A DNA stretch of 34,025 nt from positions 1 through 34,025 of the forward strand of contig CAMVLU010000007.1 of NCBI GenBank assembly GCA_947168405.1, given 5' to 3'. Position numbers and translations under genes: made by a program. Positions within the stretch are counted from its first letter, which is position 1. The number at the start of each line of letters is the position of its first letter. This stretch comes from an uncultured Clostridia bacterium (GTDB lineage: Bacteria > Bacillota_I > Bacilli_A > RF39 > UBA660). The notes under the pieces are model-generated. The model did not search any database and was not told the DNA's origin. It worked only from the letters and a program-made list of their open reading frames with translations. Below are positions 15,080 through 24,615 of the stretch, piece after piece.

Positions 15080-17760
15080 TATAATTCCTTTTTAATAACA
15101 TCAAATACTTTATCTATATATTTCGTAGTTTTTCCAGATCCCATAGCAAATTTAGGAGATCCTCCCCCATTTCCATTAGATTTATTAGCAATTAATTTAA
15201 TCATTTCAGAGGCATTTATATCTGAATTACTTCTTGCTATAAAAGTTGGAATATTATCTTTAATATTAGCAACTAAAATAAAAATATTTTCATATTTATT
15301 TGCTAATGTATCTAAAATATTTTTTAATGCATTTGTATCTTGATTATCAGTTTTTAATAATAAGAAATTGTATTTTTTACCTGTTTCTATTTTTTCTTCA
15401 TAATCTGCAATATTTTTAGATGCATTCTCTGCTAATAATTTTTGATAAGTTTTTTCTAATTCTTTTAAATCTTCTGATACTTTTTTATCTGTTTCTTTTA
15501 ATTCAACTATTTCTTTATAACTCATTGGTTTTACTTCATTGTTATACTTATTTATAAACTTTAATTTAATATTATCTTTTTTAGCTTGTAAAACAATATT
15601 ACTTGCTTTCATAGAATTTTTTATAATATTATCATTATATGGTTTAGCTATTTGCAGTAAAGCATTTTCTATTCCATTTTTAGTTGCACCTGTTATACGA
15701 TATGTATTACTTCCTTTATTTTCAAATGAGACAATTGCAAATCTTTTTATATCTTTCGTATTTTTAACATGAGTACCACCACATAATTCTTTAGAATCTC
15801 CTATTTCAACAAGTCTTACTTTATCTTGATATTTATCCGTGAAAAGTGCCATGACTTCTTTAGTATCTACCTCATCATAATCCATTATTTTGGTAGTTCT
15901 ATCTATTTTTTTATTAATATCATTATTAACAAATTCTTCAACTTTAATTAAGTCTTCATCAGTTATTTTTCCGTGATAATTAAAATCAAATCTTAAGTAT
16001 TCATCAGTTACTTTACTACCTGCTTGATATATATTATTATCAATTAAAGTTTTTAAAGCATGTTGAAGTAAATGAACACTTGAATGATTTGCCTCAATAG
16101 ATAATCTTCTATCTTTATCTACCATACAAATTACTTTATCATCTTTAGTTATAGTTCCCGATAATAATTTAACTTCATGTATATGTTGTCCATTTGGAGC
16201 TTTAAATACATCAACAACTCTTGCTTTAAAATTATCTCCTATAAGCATTCCTGTATCACTTATTTGACCACCAGATTCAGAATAAAAACATGTTTTATCT
16301 AAAACAACATATCCTTTTCCTTTTAATTCATCAATAAATTTATCATTTTTTATAATAGATATTACTTTAGATTTTAACTCATATACTTCATAGACAAATT
16401 CAGATTTTTCTTTATAATTTAATAAGAATTCATTTTGAGATTTAAATGATTCAGTTTGTTTTTGGTTACTTTTAGATAATTTCTTTTGTTCTTCCATACA
16501 TTTTAAAAATTCATCATATGATGTTGTAAAGCCTTTCTCTTCTAAATACTCTAATGTTAATTCAAAAGGAAATCCATAAGTATCATATAATTTAAATGCA
16601 TCTTTACCACTTATTTTATTAGTTAATGATTCATCCATTAGTTCATATAATTTCTTTTCACCCTTATCTAATGTTTTTAAGAATAATTCTTCTTCTTCTT
16701 TAATTAAATCTTTAACTAATTTCTTTTTTTCTGTTAAATATGGATAAGCATCTTTCATATTAGCAACAACTGAATCAACTAATTTATACATAAATTTATC
16801 GTTTAATCCTAGTTTTCTTCCGTATCTTACACTTCTTCTAAGTAATCTTCTTAAAATATATCCACGACCAACATTATCAAATGTTGCTCCATCAGAAAGT
16901 GCAAACGTTAAAGCTCTTATATGATCTGCAATTACTTTATAAGGCATAGATCCATCATATAAAGTATCTGATAAATTTTCGATTTCTTTAATAATTGGTA
17001 AAAACAAATCAGTATCAAAGTTAGAATCTGCATCTTGAAAAATACATGCCCATCTCTCTAATCCTGCTCCTGTATCAATATTTTTACTTGGAAGTTCTTT
17101 ATAATCTTTTCTCTCTACTCCATTTTTGGAATTAAATTGACTTAAAACATTATTCCAAATTTCAACAAATCTTTCGTTGTCTTCACCTTTCATGAAATGT
17201 TCTAAGGCTTTTCCATCATAATCGTATTTACTTCCACGATCAAAGAAAATTTCGGTATCTGGTCCACATGGTCCTTCACCAATTTCCCAGAAGTTATCTT
17301 CAAGTTTTGCTATATGACTTTCTGGTACTCCTAAACTAATCCATTTGTTAATCGTATCGAAATCACTCGGATAGACTGTAAAATATAATTTTTCAATTGG
17401 TATATTAAACCATTTTTCACTTGTTAATAATTCATAAGCAAAAGATAAAGCTTCATCACGAAAGTAATCACCTACTGAAAAGTTTCCCATCATTTCAAAG
17501 AATGTATGATGACGTCTTGTTACTCCAACATTTTCTATATCATTAGTTCTTATACATTTTTGAATATTAGTTATTCTTCTATTATCAGGAACAATTGTTC
17601 CATCAAAATAATGTTTTAAAGGTGTAACACCAGCATTTATCCAAAGAAGTGAATCATCATCCATTGGAATAAGTGGTGCACTTTCCATTACTTCATGTCC
17701 ATGTTCTGAAAAATATTTAAGCCACATCTTTCTTATTTCTTTACTTGTCATTTTCTTCAT
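15079..17760 (-). CDS. alaS: Alanyl-tRNA synthetase
   Basis: Charges tRNA-Ala. The 893-residue protein has the class II core (RRHHTFFEMMGNFSVGDYF; GAGLERW; RGYILRRLLRR), the editing domain zinc motifs HSSVH and CGGTH, and a C-terminal DHHA1-like domain ending in GNGGGSPKFAMGSG. Full length. Start ATG 17760 has AGAGG 7 nt upstream and overlaps the end of cmk by 20 nt; ATG 17751 is an alternative. An alanine-type T-box ahead of cmk should control it. Confidence 0.96.
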   Translation of the reverse strand: MKKMTSKEIRKMWLKYFSEHGHEVMESAPLIPMDDDSLLWINAGVTPLKHYFDGTIVPDNRRITNIQKCIRTNDIENVGVTRRHHTFFEMMGNFSVGDYFRDEALSFAYELLTSEKWFNIPIEKLYFTVYPSDFDTINKWISLGVPESHIAKLEDNFWEIGEGPCGPDTEIFFDRGSKYDYDGKALEHFMKGEDNERFVEIWNNVLSQFNSKNGVERKDYKELPSKNIDTGAGLERWACIFQDADSNFDTDLFLPIIKEIENLSDTLYDGSMPYKVIADHIRALTFALSDGATFDNVGRGYILRRLLRRSVRYGRKLGLNDKFMYKLVDSVVANMKDAYPYLTEKKKLVKDLIKEEEELFLKTLDKGEKKLYELMDESLTNKISGKDAFKLYDTYGFPFELTLEYLEEKGFTTSYDEFLKCMEEQKKLSKSNQKQTESFKSQNEFLLNYKEKSEFVYEVYELKSKVISIIKNDKFIDELKGKGYVVLDKTCFYSESGGQISDTGMLIGDNFKARVVDVFKAPNGQHIHEVKLLSGTITKDDKVICMVDKDRRLSIEANHSSVHLLQHALKTLIDNNIYQAGSKVTDEYLRFDFNYHGKITDEDLIKVEEFVNNDINKKIDRTTKIMDYDEVDTKEVMALFTDKYQDKVRLVEIGDSKELCGGTHVKNTKDIKRFAIVSFENKGSNTYRITGATKNGIENALLQIAKPYNDNIIKNSMKASNIVLQAKKDNIKLKFINKYNNEVKPMSYKEIVELKETDKKVSEDLKELEKTYQKLLAENASKNIADYEEKIETGKKYNFLLLKTDNQDTNALKNILDTLANKYENIFILVANIKDNIPTFIARSNSDINASEMIKLIANKSNGNGGGSPKFAMGSGKTTKYIDKVFDVIKKEL

Positions 17761-18430
17761 TTTCTAACCTCTTCTTATATAAATTAATTATATTATCTAT
17801 TTCTTCTTCTATTGTCATATTAGATGAATCTATTAAAATAGCATTATCCGCTTGTTTTAAAGGACTATTTTCACGATGAGAATCGCGATAATCTCTTTCT
17901 TCTATTTCTTTTCTAGTTATTTCTAAATCAGCAACTATTCCTTTTTCCTCTAGTTCTTTACATCTTCTTTTTGCTCTTTCTAAACTAGATGCTGTTAAGA
18001 ATATTTTTAATGTTGCATTTGGAAGAACAACTGTTCCAATATCTCTTCCATCCATTACTACATTTTCTTTTTTTGCTATTTCTTGTTGCATAGATACTAG
18101 TCTAGTACGAACTTCTTTGTAAACACTTACCTTGCTTGCCGCTTCTCCTACTTCCTGAGTACGTATTAAATCAGTAATATCAACTTCATTTAAAAATATT
18201 CTTTGCATTCCTTCTACAAATTTAATTTTTATATCAATGGCATCAAGATTATTATTTACATCTTCTTCTGTATCAACATCAATATTATTATGAAGACAAT
18301 AATAACCTATTGTTCTATACATTGCTCCTGTATCAATATAAATAAAATTTAAAATTTGAGCAACCTTCTTAGCTACTGTACTCTTTCCAGCTCCTGCCGG
18401 TCCATCAATTGCAATACTATAATTTTTCAT
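17741..18430 (-). CDS. cmk: Cytidylate kinase
   Basis: Phosphorylates CMP/dCMP. The 229-residue protein has the P-loop GPAGAGKSTVAKK, the substrate region IDTGAMYRTIGYY, the NMP-binding insert with DGRDIGTVVLPNA, and RDSHRENSPLKQA in the lid. Start ATG 18430 follows GGAGGAG in the T-box leader's downstream end. It is the first gene of a T-box-controlled operon with alaS and holA, an uncommon arrangement that would link CMP kinase supply to alanine charging. Confidence 0.94.
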   Translation of the reverse strand: MKNYSIAIDGPAGAGKSTVAKKVAQILNFIYIDTGAMYRTIGYYCLHNNIDVDTEEDVNNNLDAIDIKIKFVEGMQRIFLNEVDITDLIRTQEVGEAASKVSVYKEVRTRLVSMQQEIAKKENVVMDGRDIGTVVLPNATLKIFLTASSLERAKRRCKELEEKGIVADLEITRKEIEERDYRDSHRENSPLKQADNAILIDSSNMTIEEEIDNIINLYKKRLENEENDK

Positions 18431-18640
18431 ATAAACACTCCTCCTAAATAATAAAAGACCTTATTAGGAGTGAATAAAATCACGGTACCATCCTAATGGG
18501 TCTTAATTTTTATAACGGTATCCCGAAATCCTAAATAAACAGCATTTCTTATATATTTGTATTAGTTTTCACCTACCACTAACTCTCTAAAACGAAATAT
18601 ATAATACTTCGAATATTTAATAGATTTTAAATAACAAAAT
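18431..18640 (-). promoter_or_regulatory. T-box leader, alanine type, of the cmk-alaS-holA operon
   Basis: Read on the minus strand, the leader shows a stem I distal part (GTTAGT, GGTAGGTGAAA loop, ACTAAT at about 18550-18585) and a candidate specifier GCT at 18543-18541 in the context AAATGCTG. It then shows the T-box core TGGTACCGTG at 18490-18481. GCT is an alanine codon followed by a purine, agreeing with alaS downstream. Uncharged tRNA-Ala would pair with the GGTACC region and prevent the terminator at 18449-18504. The exact 5' end is not clear; a TGT-TAAAAT box near the preceding stop codon is the best promoter guess. Confidence 0.85.
18449..18504 (-). terminator. Conditional terminator of the T-box
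   Basis: The arms AAGACCCATTAGGA and TCCTAATAAGGTCTT (18504-18491 with 18469-18455) form a long stem followed by TTTTATTATT. The T-box bulge lies in the loop side, so antitermination and termination are exclusive. Confidence 0.8.
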
Positions 18641-18659
18641 TATTTTAACATATATTTAT

Positions 18660-20090
18660 TTAAAATGCTACTTTTTTATTATCATTTTTTCTTTTTTTTA
18701 AAATAATTAATACTATTAATATAATTATTACTAATACTATAGCAATTATTATAATTATATTTGAAGAAATAATGTCTAATATTGATTGTCCTTCTTCAGC
18801 ATCTACTCCTGAATCTTTTTCAACTTTAAGTGTTCCTTCATTAGTTTTTATTTCTTTACCATCTACATATAATTTATAACCATTAGAATAAATATTATTA
18901 TTATTAGAATCTTCATTTTCTAATGAATTAACATATGTATTATTTGTTAAAGAAATTATAGAATTTTTTTCTAAAGTTAATGTTACTTTTTTAGCCTTAT
19001 TATCTGAATTAATTGCTCCTGTAAGTTTAGTTTCTCCTTTTAAATTTAACTCTAATGTTGAAATATTATCGATTATCATATTGCCATTTATTAATTGATT
19101 AGTTGCATTTAATGTAACTATTCCTCCATTAGAACCACTTTTTCCCCATTTACCAGTTTGAATTCTTAAAAAATCTCCATCGGTATTTGTAAATGCATTT
19201 CCTTCTAAATTAATTTCTGCTGTTGTATTGGTAACAAAGAAAGTATCTCCTTTATTTGTAGTAATAGTTGAGTCTTTGGCAGTAAAAGTAGATTTCCCAA
19301 CTTCAGCATCTCCTGACATTGATTGATATAAGAAAATATTTTTATATGTTTCACTATTACCATTTAAAGTATTATTTGTATCTGTTAAAGTTACATTATC
19401 TAAAGATACAGAATTAGATCCTTCAATGACAATTCCTTCAGAAGAATTAGATAAAAGAGTGGCATTTTTTACAGAAATATCTGCAGTTGAATAAATAGTT
19501 GGACTTCCCATACCACTTGTTTCATAAGTTCCTTCTTCAACTGTTAAAGTTCCTCCTCCTCGATCGCTTCTAATTGCAGCACTTGAATTACCACTTGTTT
19601 TAACTGTTAAATTTTTTGCATCGAGTTTTCCATTTCCTGTAACCATAATTCCACCTGAATTATTACCAGTTGTTGTAATTTTCGAATTATTAATTTTAAT
19701 ATGACCAGTTCCTATTGCAAATACACCATTGGCATGAGTTCCATTTGTTATAATTTCTCCATTGTTAAATATTAATATTCCATTATTATAAGCAAGTATT
19801 CCTGCATTAGTTCCGTAAAAATCGGAGTTTTCAGAACTTTCATCTCCACTTTTCGATACAGTTGAATTAGATATAGTTACTTCAGCATTACTAATCAGTA
19901 AAGCATTTTCTCCTCCGGTAGAACTAGAATATTTTTTATTATCTAAAGTATCATTACTTGTTAAAGTTGATGCTCCTTTATAAGAAACATTTGTATTGTT
20001 TCTATTATCTCCTGGTTTTGCTGGTGGTTCGGCTAAAACCATAACAGGAATTAATAATAAAATAATAAATATTAAAACTTTCTTTTTCAT
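18660..20090 (-). CDS. Surface protein with right-handed beta-helix repeats and C-terminal membrane anchor
   Basis: The 476-residue protein has a clear signal peptide (residues 1-20, cut near VLA-EPP). A long Asn/Thr/Ser/Gly-rich body (about 40-370) follows, with short repeated strands such as ISNSTV, IKINNSKI, LDAKNLTV and ISVKNATL, the periodicity of pectate-lyase-like beta-helices in adhesin-type proteins. A pure Ile/Leu/Val membrane helix near 440-463 and a KKRK-rich tail complete it. There is no LPXTG motif, so it is held by the helix. It may bind carbohydrate or act as an adhesin; no catalytic residues are evident. Its ATG overlaps the ligase stop (ATGA), with GAGGAGG as ribosome site, so it is co-translated with the acyl-CoA ligase. 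Confidence 0.75.
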   Translation of the reverse strand: MKKKVLIFIILLLIPVMVLAEPPAKPGDNRNNTNVSYKGASTLTSNDTLDNKKYSSSTGGENALLISNAEVTISNSTVSKSGDESSENSDFYGTNAGILAYNNGILIFNNGEIITNGTHANGVFAIGTGHIKINNSKITTTGNNSGGIMVTGNGKLDAKNLTVKTSGNSSAAIRSDRGGGTLTVEEGTYETSGMGSPTIYSTADISVKNATLLSNSSEGIVIEGSNSVSLDNVTLTDTNNTLNGNSETYKNIFLYQSMSGDAEVGKSTFTAKDSTITTNKGDTFFVTNTTAEINLEGNAFTNTDGDFLRIQTGKWGKSGSNGGIVTLNATNQLINGNMIIDNISTLELNLKGETKLTGAINSDNKAKKVTLTLEKNSIISLTNNTYVNSLENEDSNNNNIYSNGYKLYVDGKEIKTNEGTLKVEKDSGVDAEEGQSILDIISSNIIIIIAIVLVIIILIVLIILKKRKNDNKKVAF

Positions 20091-21838
20091 TTTTCCTCCT
20101 CAATATTTTCTTCTTGTAATTTAGTAAAATCAATTTTTCCTACAATAGTCTTAGGTAAACTACTTCTAAATTCAAATTCTTTTGGTATAGCATAATGAGC
20201 TAAATTTTTACTACATAAATCTTTTAATTCATTAATTAATTTTTCACTTTTATAGTATCCCTTATTTAAAACTATATAAGCTTTAGCAACTTCTTGTTTA
20301 TATGGATGTGGTATTCCAATTACACTTACTGTTAAAACTGCTTTATGTTGCATTAAAACTTCTTCTATTTGAGATGGATAAACATTATATCCACTTGATA
20401 TAATCATTCTTTTTAATCTTTGTTTATAGGTAATAAATCCATCTTCATCCATGGAACCAATATCACCAGTATGAAGCCAAATATTTCCATCTTTATGAAA
20501 TTTTAAAATATTATTTGTTTCTGCTTCATTGTTATAATATCCAAGCATTACAACTGGTCCACATACACATATTTCTCCATCTGTATTATATGGAACACCT
20601 TTTTCCGTATTAGGCTCAAATATTTTAATATAAATTCCTGGCCAAGGAATTCCAATAGTTCCTGGACGACTAGCACCTTTTAAATCAACAGATACAGCAG
20701 CTACTGCTTCAGTTAATCCATATCCTTGAATCATATTCGTTCTACTTCCATGATTAAATAAAAATCTATTTATATTTATAACTCTTTCTTTGTTTAAAGT
20801 ATCTCCTCCACTTATAACATATTTCAAATTTGATAAATTTAAATCATCAGTATTTTTATTTGTAGTTAAAGCTTCAAATAAAGTTGGTACACCAACTAAT
20901 ACACTTGGTCGATATTTACGAAGTAATTCATCAAATTTCCTTGATTTAAAAGTTGGAATTAAAACTACTTCTGCTCCGACACAAAAAGCATCATTAATAG
21001 AAACTTCTAAACCAAATCCATGAAAAATTGGCATTATACCTAAAATAACATCTTTCTGATTTAAATCAGGATAAGCTTTTAAAGCTGATATTGTTGCAGC
21101 ATTTATATTACCATTTGATAATACTATTCCTTTTGGTGTTCCAGTTGTACCCCCACTTTGAAGTATTAAAGCTGGATCATCTTTTTTAAATTTAATTATA
21201 TCATTTTTAATACTCCCATTTATTCTTAAAAATTCTTTCCAACTCATAAATTTAGAATTTAATACTCCATGATATCTACTGTTAAAACTTACTATTTTAT
21301 AAATAAATTTTTTTATTTTTTTCATCGAAGTTCCTGGAGATAAAATAATAACTTTAGAAACTTTTGTTTTATCTATAATATTATTTATCTTTTCAATAGT
21401 AATATCCATTGCTAATAAATGCTTAGTATGGTACATATTTAAAGCATCTTTAATTTCATTTTCCGATAGTAATGGATGAAGTAAATTAACAACAGCACCA
21501 ATTTTATTTAAAGCATAAAAAGATATTAATGCTTCTGGAATATTAGCTGATATAATAGTTACTATTTCATATCTTTTTATTCCCATTTTTTTAAATTTAA
21601 AAGCAACATTATCTATTCTATTTAAAAATTCTTGATAAGTTATTTTTTTATCATAATAATTAATTGCTGTCTTATTTTCATATTTTCCAGTTTTTATTTT
21701 ATTAATTAAAAACTGATATATATTATCATTTGGGACTATATATTTCATATCTTCAGGTTTATAATATTTTTTCCATGGTGCATCAGGAACTTTTTTTATT
21801 CCTATAAAACTAAGTAATCTCATATCAAAAAAATCCAT
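20087..21838 (-). CDS. AMP-dependent acyl-CoA synthetase/ligase
   Basis: The 583-residue adenylate-forming enzyme has the P-loop-like LILQSGGTTGTPKG, GYGLTEAVA, WLHTGDIG, the hinge KRMIISSGYNVYPSQIEE and the catalytic lysine in PKTIVGKID. This pattern is that of medium- or long-chain fatty-acid CoA ligases, which activate a carboxylate with ATP and pass it to CoA. A free-standing role in acyl-protein or lipid activation is possible since no carrier protein is adjacent. It has its own extended -10 promoter and is the first gene of a two-gene unit with the beta-helix surface protein. The start has AGGAGG 4 nt upstream. Confidence 0.88.
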   Translation of the reverse strand: MDFFDMRLLSFIGIKKVPDAPWKKYYKPEDMKYIVPNDNIYQFLINKIKTGKYENKTAINYYDKKITYQEFLNRIDNVAFKFKKMGIKRYEIVTIISANIPEALISFYALNKIGAVVNLLHPLLSENEIKDALNMYHTKHLLAMDITIEKINNIIDKTKVSKVIILSPGTSMKKIKKFIYKIVSFNSRYHGVLNSKFMSWKEFLRINGSIKNDIIKFKKDDPALILQSGGTTGTPKGIVLSNGNINAATISALKAYPDLNQKDVILGIMPIFHGFGLEVSINDAFCVGAEVVLIPTFKSRKFDELLRKYRPSVLVGVPTLFEALTTNKNTDDLNLSNLKYVISGGDTLNKERVININRFLFNHGSRTNMIQGYGLTEAVAAVSVDLKGASRPGTIGIPWPGIYIKIFEPNTEKGVPYNTDGEICVCGPVVMLGYYNNEAETNNILKFHKDGNIWLHTGDIGSMDEDGFITYKQRLKRMIISSGYNVYPSQIEEVLMQHKAVLTVSVIGIPHPYKQEVAKAYIVLNKGYYKSEKLINELKDLCSKNLAHYAIPKEFEFRSSLPKTIVGKIDFTKLQEENIEEEK

Positions 21839-21864
21839 ACTGCCTCCTATTATTGTATATAGTT

Positions 21865-21873
21865 ATTATATCA
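21865..21873 (-). promoter_or_regulatory. Extended -10 promoter of the acyl-CoA ligase operon
   Basis: TGA-TATAAT on the minus strand, a perfect extended -10. RNA would start near 21858, 20 nt before the ATG. The -35 region is only T-rich. Confidence 0.55.
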
Positions 21874-21889
21874 TATATTTTTAAAAAAA

Positions 21890-21916
21890 ATAAAAAAACT
21901 TTATAAAACTAAAGTT
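21890..21916 (-). terminator. Terminator of the polysaccharide deacetylase gene
   Basis: A 7-bp stem AACTTTA/TAAAGTT (21916-21910 with 21903-21897) followed on the minus strand by seven T. It touches the gene's stop codon. Confidence 0.7.
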
Positions 21917-23472
21917 TAATTATTAACTCTTTGGGTAACCATAGGAGTATCCATCGTAATTACTTCAAATGTATAACCATTATTTTTACCATATTTTATA
22001 ATATCTCTTAAAGCATCTCTCGTATACCATTTAATATCATGCATTAAAACCATATTACAACGATTTTTAGATAAACTATTTACAACATAACTGTAAACAC
22101 AACTTGAAGAACCACCAGCACATGCTCCTGCATCATTAGAATCAACATTCCAATCATGATAACGATAACCTCTACTAATTACTTCATTAGTTAAAGTTGT
22201 CATAATACCTCTTTGATAATTTCGACTAACTGTATTACTAGATCCTCCTGGAAATCTAATTATTTTTGATTCAACACCTGTTACTCTTTTAACTCTATCT
22301 TGAACAGTTTTTAAATCTTTAAAATATGAATCTACTGATCGATAAACAATTGAATATTCATGACTTGCTGTATGCAATGCTACAACATGTCCTTCATCAT
22401 GTTCTCTTTTTATTAAAGAGTCAGGTCCTTTATTAGTAACAAAGAAAGTTGCTTTAACACCTTCATCTTTTAAAATATCTAAAATCACATTTGTTGTTCC
22501 ATTTTGTGGTCCATCATCAAATGTTAAATAAATTGCACCAGCTTTATTACAACTACTACCACTTGCAACTGCTGCTCTTGCTTGAACAATTACTTTTCTT
22601 GTTGCTTCAGCTTTTTTACCATCGGAATTTTCTACTGAATAAGTAATTGTATAGGTTCCTTTAACATTTGAATTAACAGAACCTGATGTTATTATTTTAT
22701 CGCTTATATCTCCGTCACATTTATCTGTTGCAGTTGCTCCTTGTTCATTGTAAGTTCCTCCAACAAACATATATTTAGTTCCTTCACCATTTAAACTAAT
22801 AATGGGATCACTTGAAAACTCTAAAGCTGCTACTTCAATACTTTCTTTATTACCACTTGTATCTTCAACTTCTAAATAAGCCTTATCCCCTTCAATAGTT
22901 AACTTAACTTTATCAGTTATATCACCATCATAATTATCAGTTGCATGAAATTTACCATTTCCAACATTTCCATTTTTACAAAAAGATAATTCTTCATCAA
23001 CAACTAATTCAGGTTTAACATCATCATATACTTTAACTACTCTTTTTAATGTCTTATCTTTTCCATCAATTTTATAATGATATGTTAAAGTATATTCACC
23101 TAATTTAGTTATATCAACTTCTCCTTCAGTTATATATTTTATTTTTTTACAATTAATAATTGGACCATAACAAATAGAAAATTTTTCATCTTTATATTCT
23201 TCTCCTACTCTTGATTCTATTTTTGATTTAAATACATGTCCAGTAGTTTTTTCACTCGTTATTTTTACTTCTTTACGAATAGCAAAATAATAAATTGCTG
23301 CAACAGAAAACAAAAAAACTAAAATTAATAAAATAATAGTAATTATTTTCTTCTTTTTAGATTTTTCTTTTTCTATTCCATTTTTATTTTTCTTTTTAGG
23401 TTTTTCTTCAATTATTATATATTCATCATCAAGATCTATTTCTTCTTTTTTCTTTTCATTCTTTCTTGTCAT
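21916..23472 (-). CDS. Membrane-anchored NodB-type polysaccharide deacetylase with Ig-like domains
   Basis: A 518-residue protein with a very charged cytoplasmic N-terminus, one membrane helix (about 43-64) and two Ig-like bacterial repeats of the DUF5011 kind (about 80-150 and 210-298, with DNYDGDI and DKCDGDI motifs). The C-terminal NodB domain has motif 1 TFDDG (Asp319-Asp320), the zinc motif HTASH, RFPGG, DWNVDSND and LMHD. Such enzymes remove acetyl groups from peptidoglycan or a surface polysaccharide and give lysozyme resistance. Several Cys (CAGGSSSC, CNMV) may form disulfides. Its promoter lies over the end of the upstream gene, and a terminator follows. The catalytic set is complete. 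Confidence 0.9.
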   Translation of the reverse strand: MTRKNEKKKEEIDLDDEYIIIEEKPKKKNKNGIEKEKSKKKKIITIILLILVFLFSVAAIYYFAIRKEVKITSEKTTGHVFKSKIESRVGEEYKDEKFSICYGPIINCKKIKYITEGEVDITKLGEYTLTYHYKIDGKDKTLKRVVKVYDDVKPELVVDEELSFCKNGNVGNGKFHATDNYDGDITDKVKLTIEGDKAYLEVEDTSGNKESIEVAALEFSSDPIISLNGEGTKYMFVGGTYNEQGATATDKCDGDISDKIITSGSVNSNVKGTYTITYSVENSDGKKAEATRKVIVQARAAVASGSSCNKAGAIYLTFDDGPQNGTTNVILDILKDEGVKATFFVTNKGPDSLIKREHDEGHVVALHTASHEYSIVYRSVDSYFKDLKTVQDRVKRVTGVESKIIRFPGGSSNTVSRNYQRGIMTTLTNEVISRGYRYHDWNVDSNDAGACAGGSSSCVYSYVVNSLSKNRCNMVLMHDIKWYTRDALRDIIKYGKNNGYTFEVITMDTPMVTQRVNN

Positions 23473-23492
23473 AACTTCCTACCTTCTACATA

Positions 23493-23521
23493 AGTATAAC
23501 TCTTATTAAAGTAATTCTCAA
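23493..23521 (-). promoter_or_regulatory. Sigma-A promoter of the deacetylase gene
   Basis: On the minus strand TTGAGA (23521-23516), a 17-bp spacer and TATACT (23498-23493). It overlaps the stop of the preceding gene. Confidence 0.6.
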
Positions 23522-24012
23522 GATTTTTTGAATTTATTTTTAACAGATTTTTTACTTCTAATTTTTCTTTTAAATTCCAAAAAGAAATCAATAAAATCTT
23601 CTATATCATCTTCTTGATTTATTATAGCAAGTATATCTTCATCTCCATAATTTTTATCAATTAATATAAATTTTTCACGATCACTTTTTAAATCTGTCTT
23701 TTCAATATAATAGGTATCTTTTGATTTATTATAATATCCTTTTTTAAATTCTCCTTGTTTATATTTTTTTAAATTTTGTACCTTTTTAAAATCTTTATCA
23801 ACATCTAAAATCAATAAAGTCATATCCTCTTCACGATATGCAATAATTTTACTTTGATAAACATAACCAAAATCTTGTAAAGTTGTAGCATAACCATATA
23901 ATAAATTATAATTTTCATTTTCTTTAATTTTTTTATTAAATAATTCATGCATTTTTTCTTTTGTTTCTTCAACTTTTTTTAATCTTAATTTTCTTTTTTT
24001 AAATAATATCAT
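23518..24012 (-). CDS. Hypothetical charged protein (164 aa)
   Basis: I do not recognise this protein. It is 164 residues, highly charged, with no signal peptide or membrane helix. Both ends are basic (KKRKLRLKK and KSVKNKFKKS) and there is an acidic stretch QEDDIEDFIDFF. The middle looks alpha/beta (YVYQSKIIAYREEDMTLLILDVD). The start has GTGGAGG 7 nt upstream and a TGA-TAAAAT box further up. A terminator separates it from the gene before, and the promoter of the deacetylase overlaps its end, so it seems to be a unit of its own. Confidence 0.6.
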   Translation of the reverse strand: MILFKKRKLRLKKVEETKEKMHELFNKKIKENENYNLLYGYATTLQDFGYVYQSKIIAYREEDMTLLILDVDKDFKKVQNLKKYKQGEFKKGYYNKSKDTYYIEKTDLKSDREKFILIDKNYGDEDILAIINQEDDIEDFIDFFLEFKRKIRSKKSVKNKFKKS

Positions 24013-24063
24013 ACTACAACCTCCACTTCAAAGATATTTTATCATATAAATTTAAAAGTTAAA

Positions 24064-24096
24064 AGAAAAAAACACTAAAAATTATATTTTTAATGT
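24064..24096 (-). terminator. Terminator of the 168-residue anchored protein gene
   Basis: An 11-bp AT-rich stem (24096-24086 with 24082-24072) with one G-T pair and a three-base loop, followed on the minus strand by a run of T. Confidence 0.7.
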
Positions 24097-24097
24097 T

Positions 24098-24604
24098 TTA
24101 TTTAATCGTGCAAGCAAAATCTAATTTTTCATAATATATCTGTTGAGCATCCATTTTTTGTGTTAATTTATTTATTTCTAATTCTTTATGTTGATCATAA
24201 CTAAAATCTATTGAAACAACTTCTCCATTATCGTCTACATTATAAATAACTGTTGATTTATTTTTTAAATTATCAAACATATCAACAATTTCTTGATATT
24301 TTAATACTATTGTATCTGAATCCAACAATTGTTCATCAAGATTTTCAATATTTTCATCTATGTTTTTTCTTTTATCAATTTCTTCCTGAGTAAATATTTT
24401 TTTTATAACTATCATATTAATTTTTTCTTGATCATAACTAGTATTAATAGTAAATTCTTGATTAGAACAAGATAATATATAACTTTTTCTATCTATTTGC
24501 TGGTCTTCATCGTTTTTTTTAGGAAGTGACATTCTTAAAATAGGAGGCAATAGTACTAATCCTAATAACAAAATTATGCCTATATAACTTAATACATTCT
24601 TCAT
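24098..24604 (-). CDS. Hypothetical membrane-anchored extracellular protein (168 aa)
   Basis: The N-terminal helix (residues 5-27, IGIILLLGLVLLPPIL) is an uncleaved anchor or signal without a lipobox Cys. The rest is polar and should lie outside: SYILSCSNQEFTINTSYD followed by a helical EENIENLDEQL region and CTIK at the end. The spacing of the two Cys, near the start and end of the external part, suggests a disulfide. Function unknown; the build recalls small YehR-like lipoproteins but I cannot assign it. AGAGGTGG lies just ahead of the ATG. It has its own promoter and terminator. Confidence 0.6.
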   Translation of the reverse strand: MKNVLSYIGIILLLGLVLLPPILRMSLPKKNDEDQQIDRKSYILSCSNQEFTINTSYDQEKINMIVIKKIFTQEEIDKRKNIDENIENLDEQLLDSDTIVLKYQEIVDMFDNLKNKSTVIYNVDDNGEVVSIDFSYDQHKELEINKLTQKMDAQQIYYEKLDFACTIK

Positions 24605-24615
24605 AATCCACCTCT

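Noticed and set aside
18481-18640. Other riboswitch classes for the leader ahead of cmk
   Set aside because: The TGGTACCGTG core, stem I apical part and terminator layout identify a T-box.
18660-20090. Active pectate lyase
   Set aside because: Only the beta-helix repeat pattern is visible; no catalytic motif is seen, and the membrane anchor suggests an adhesin-like role.
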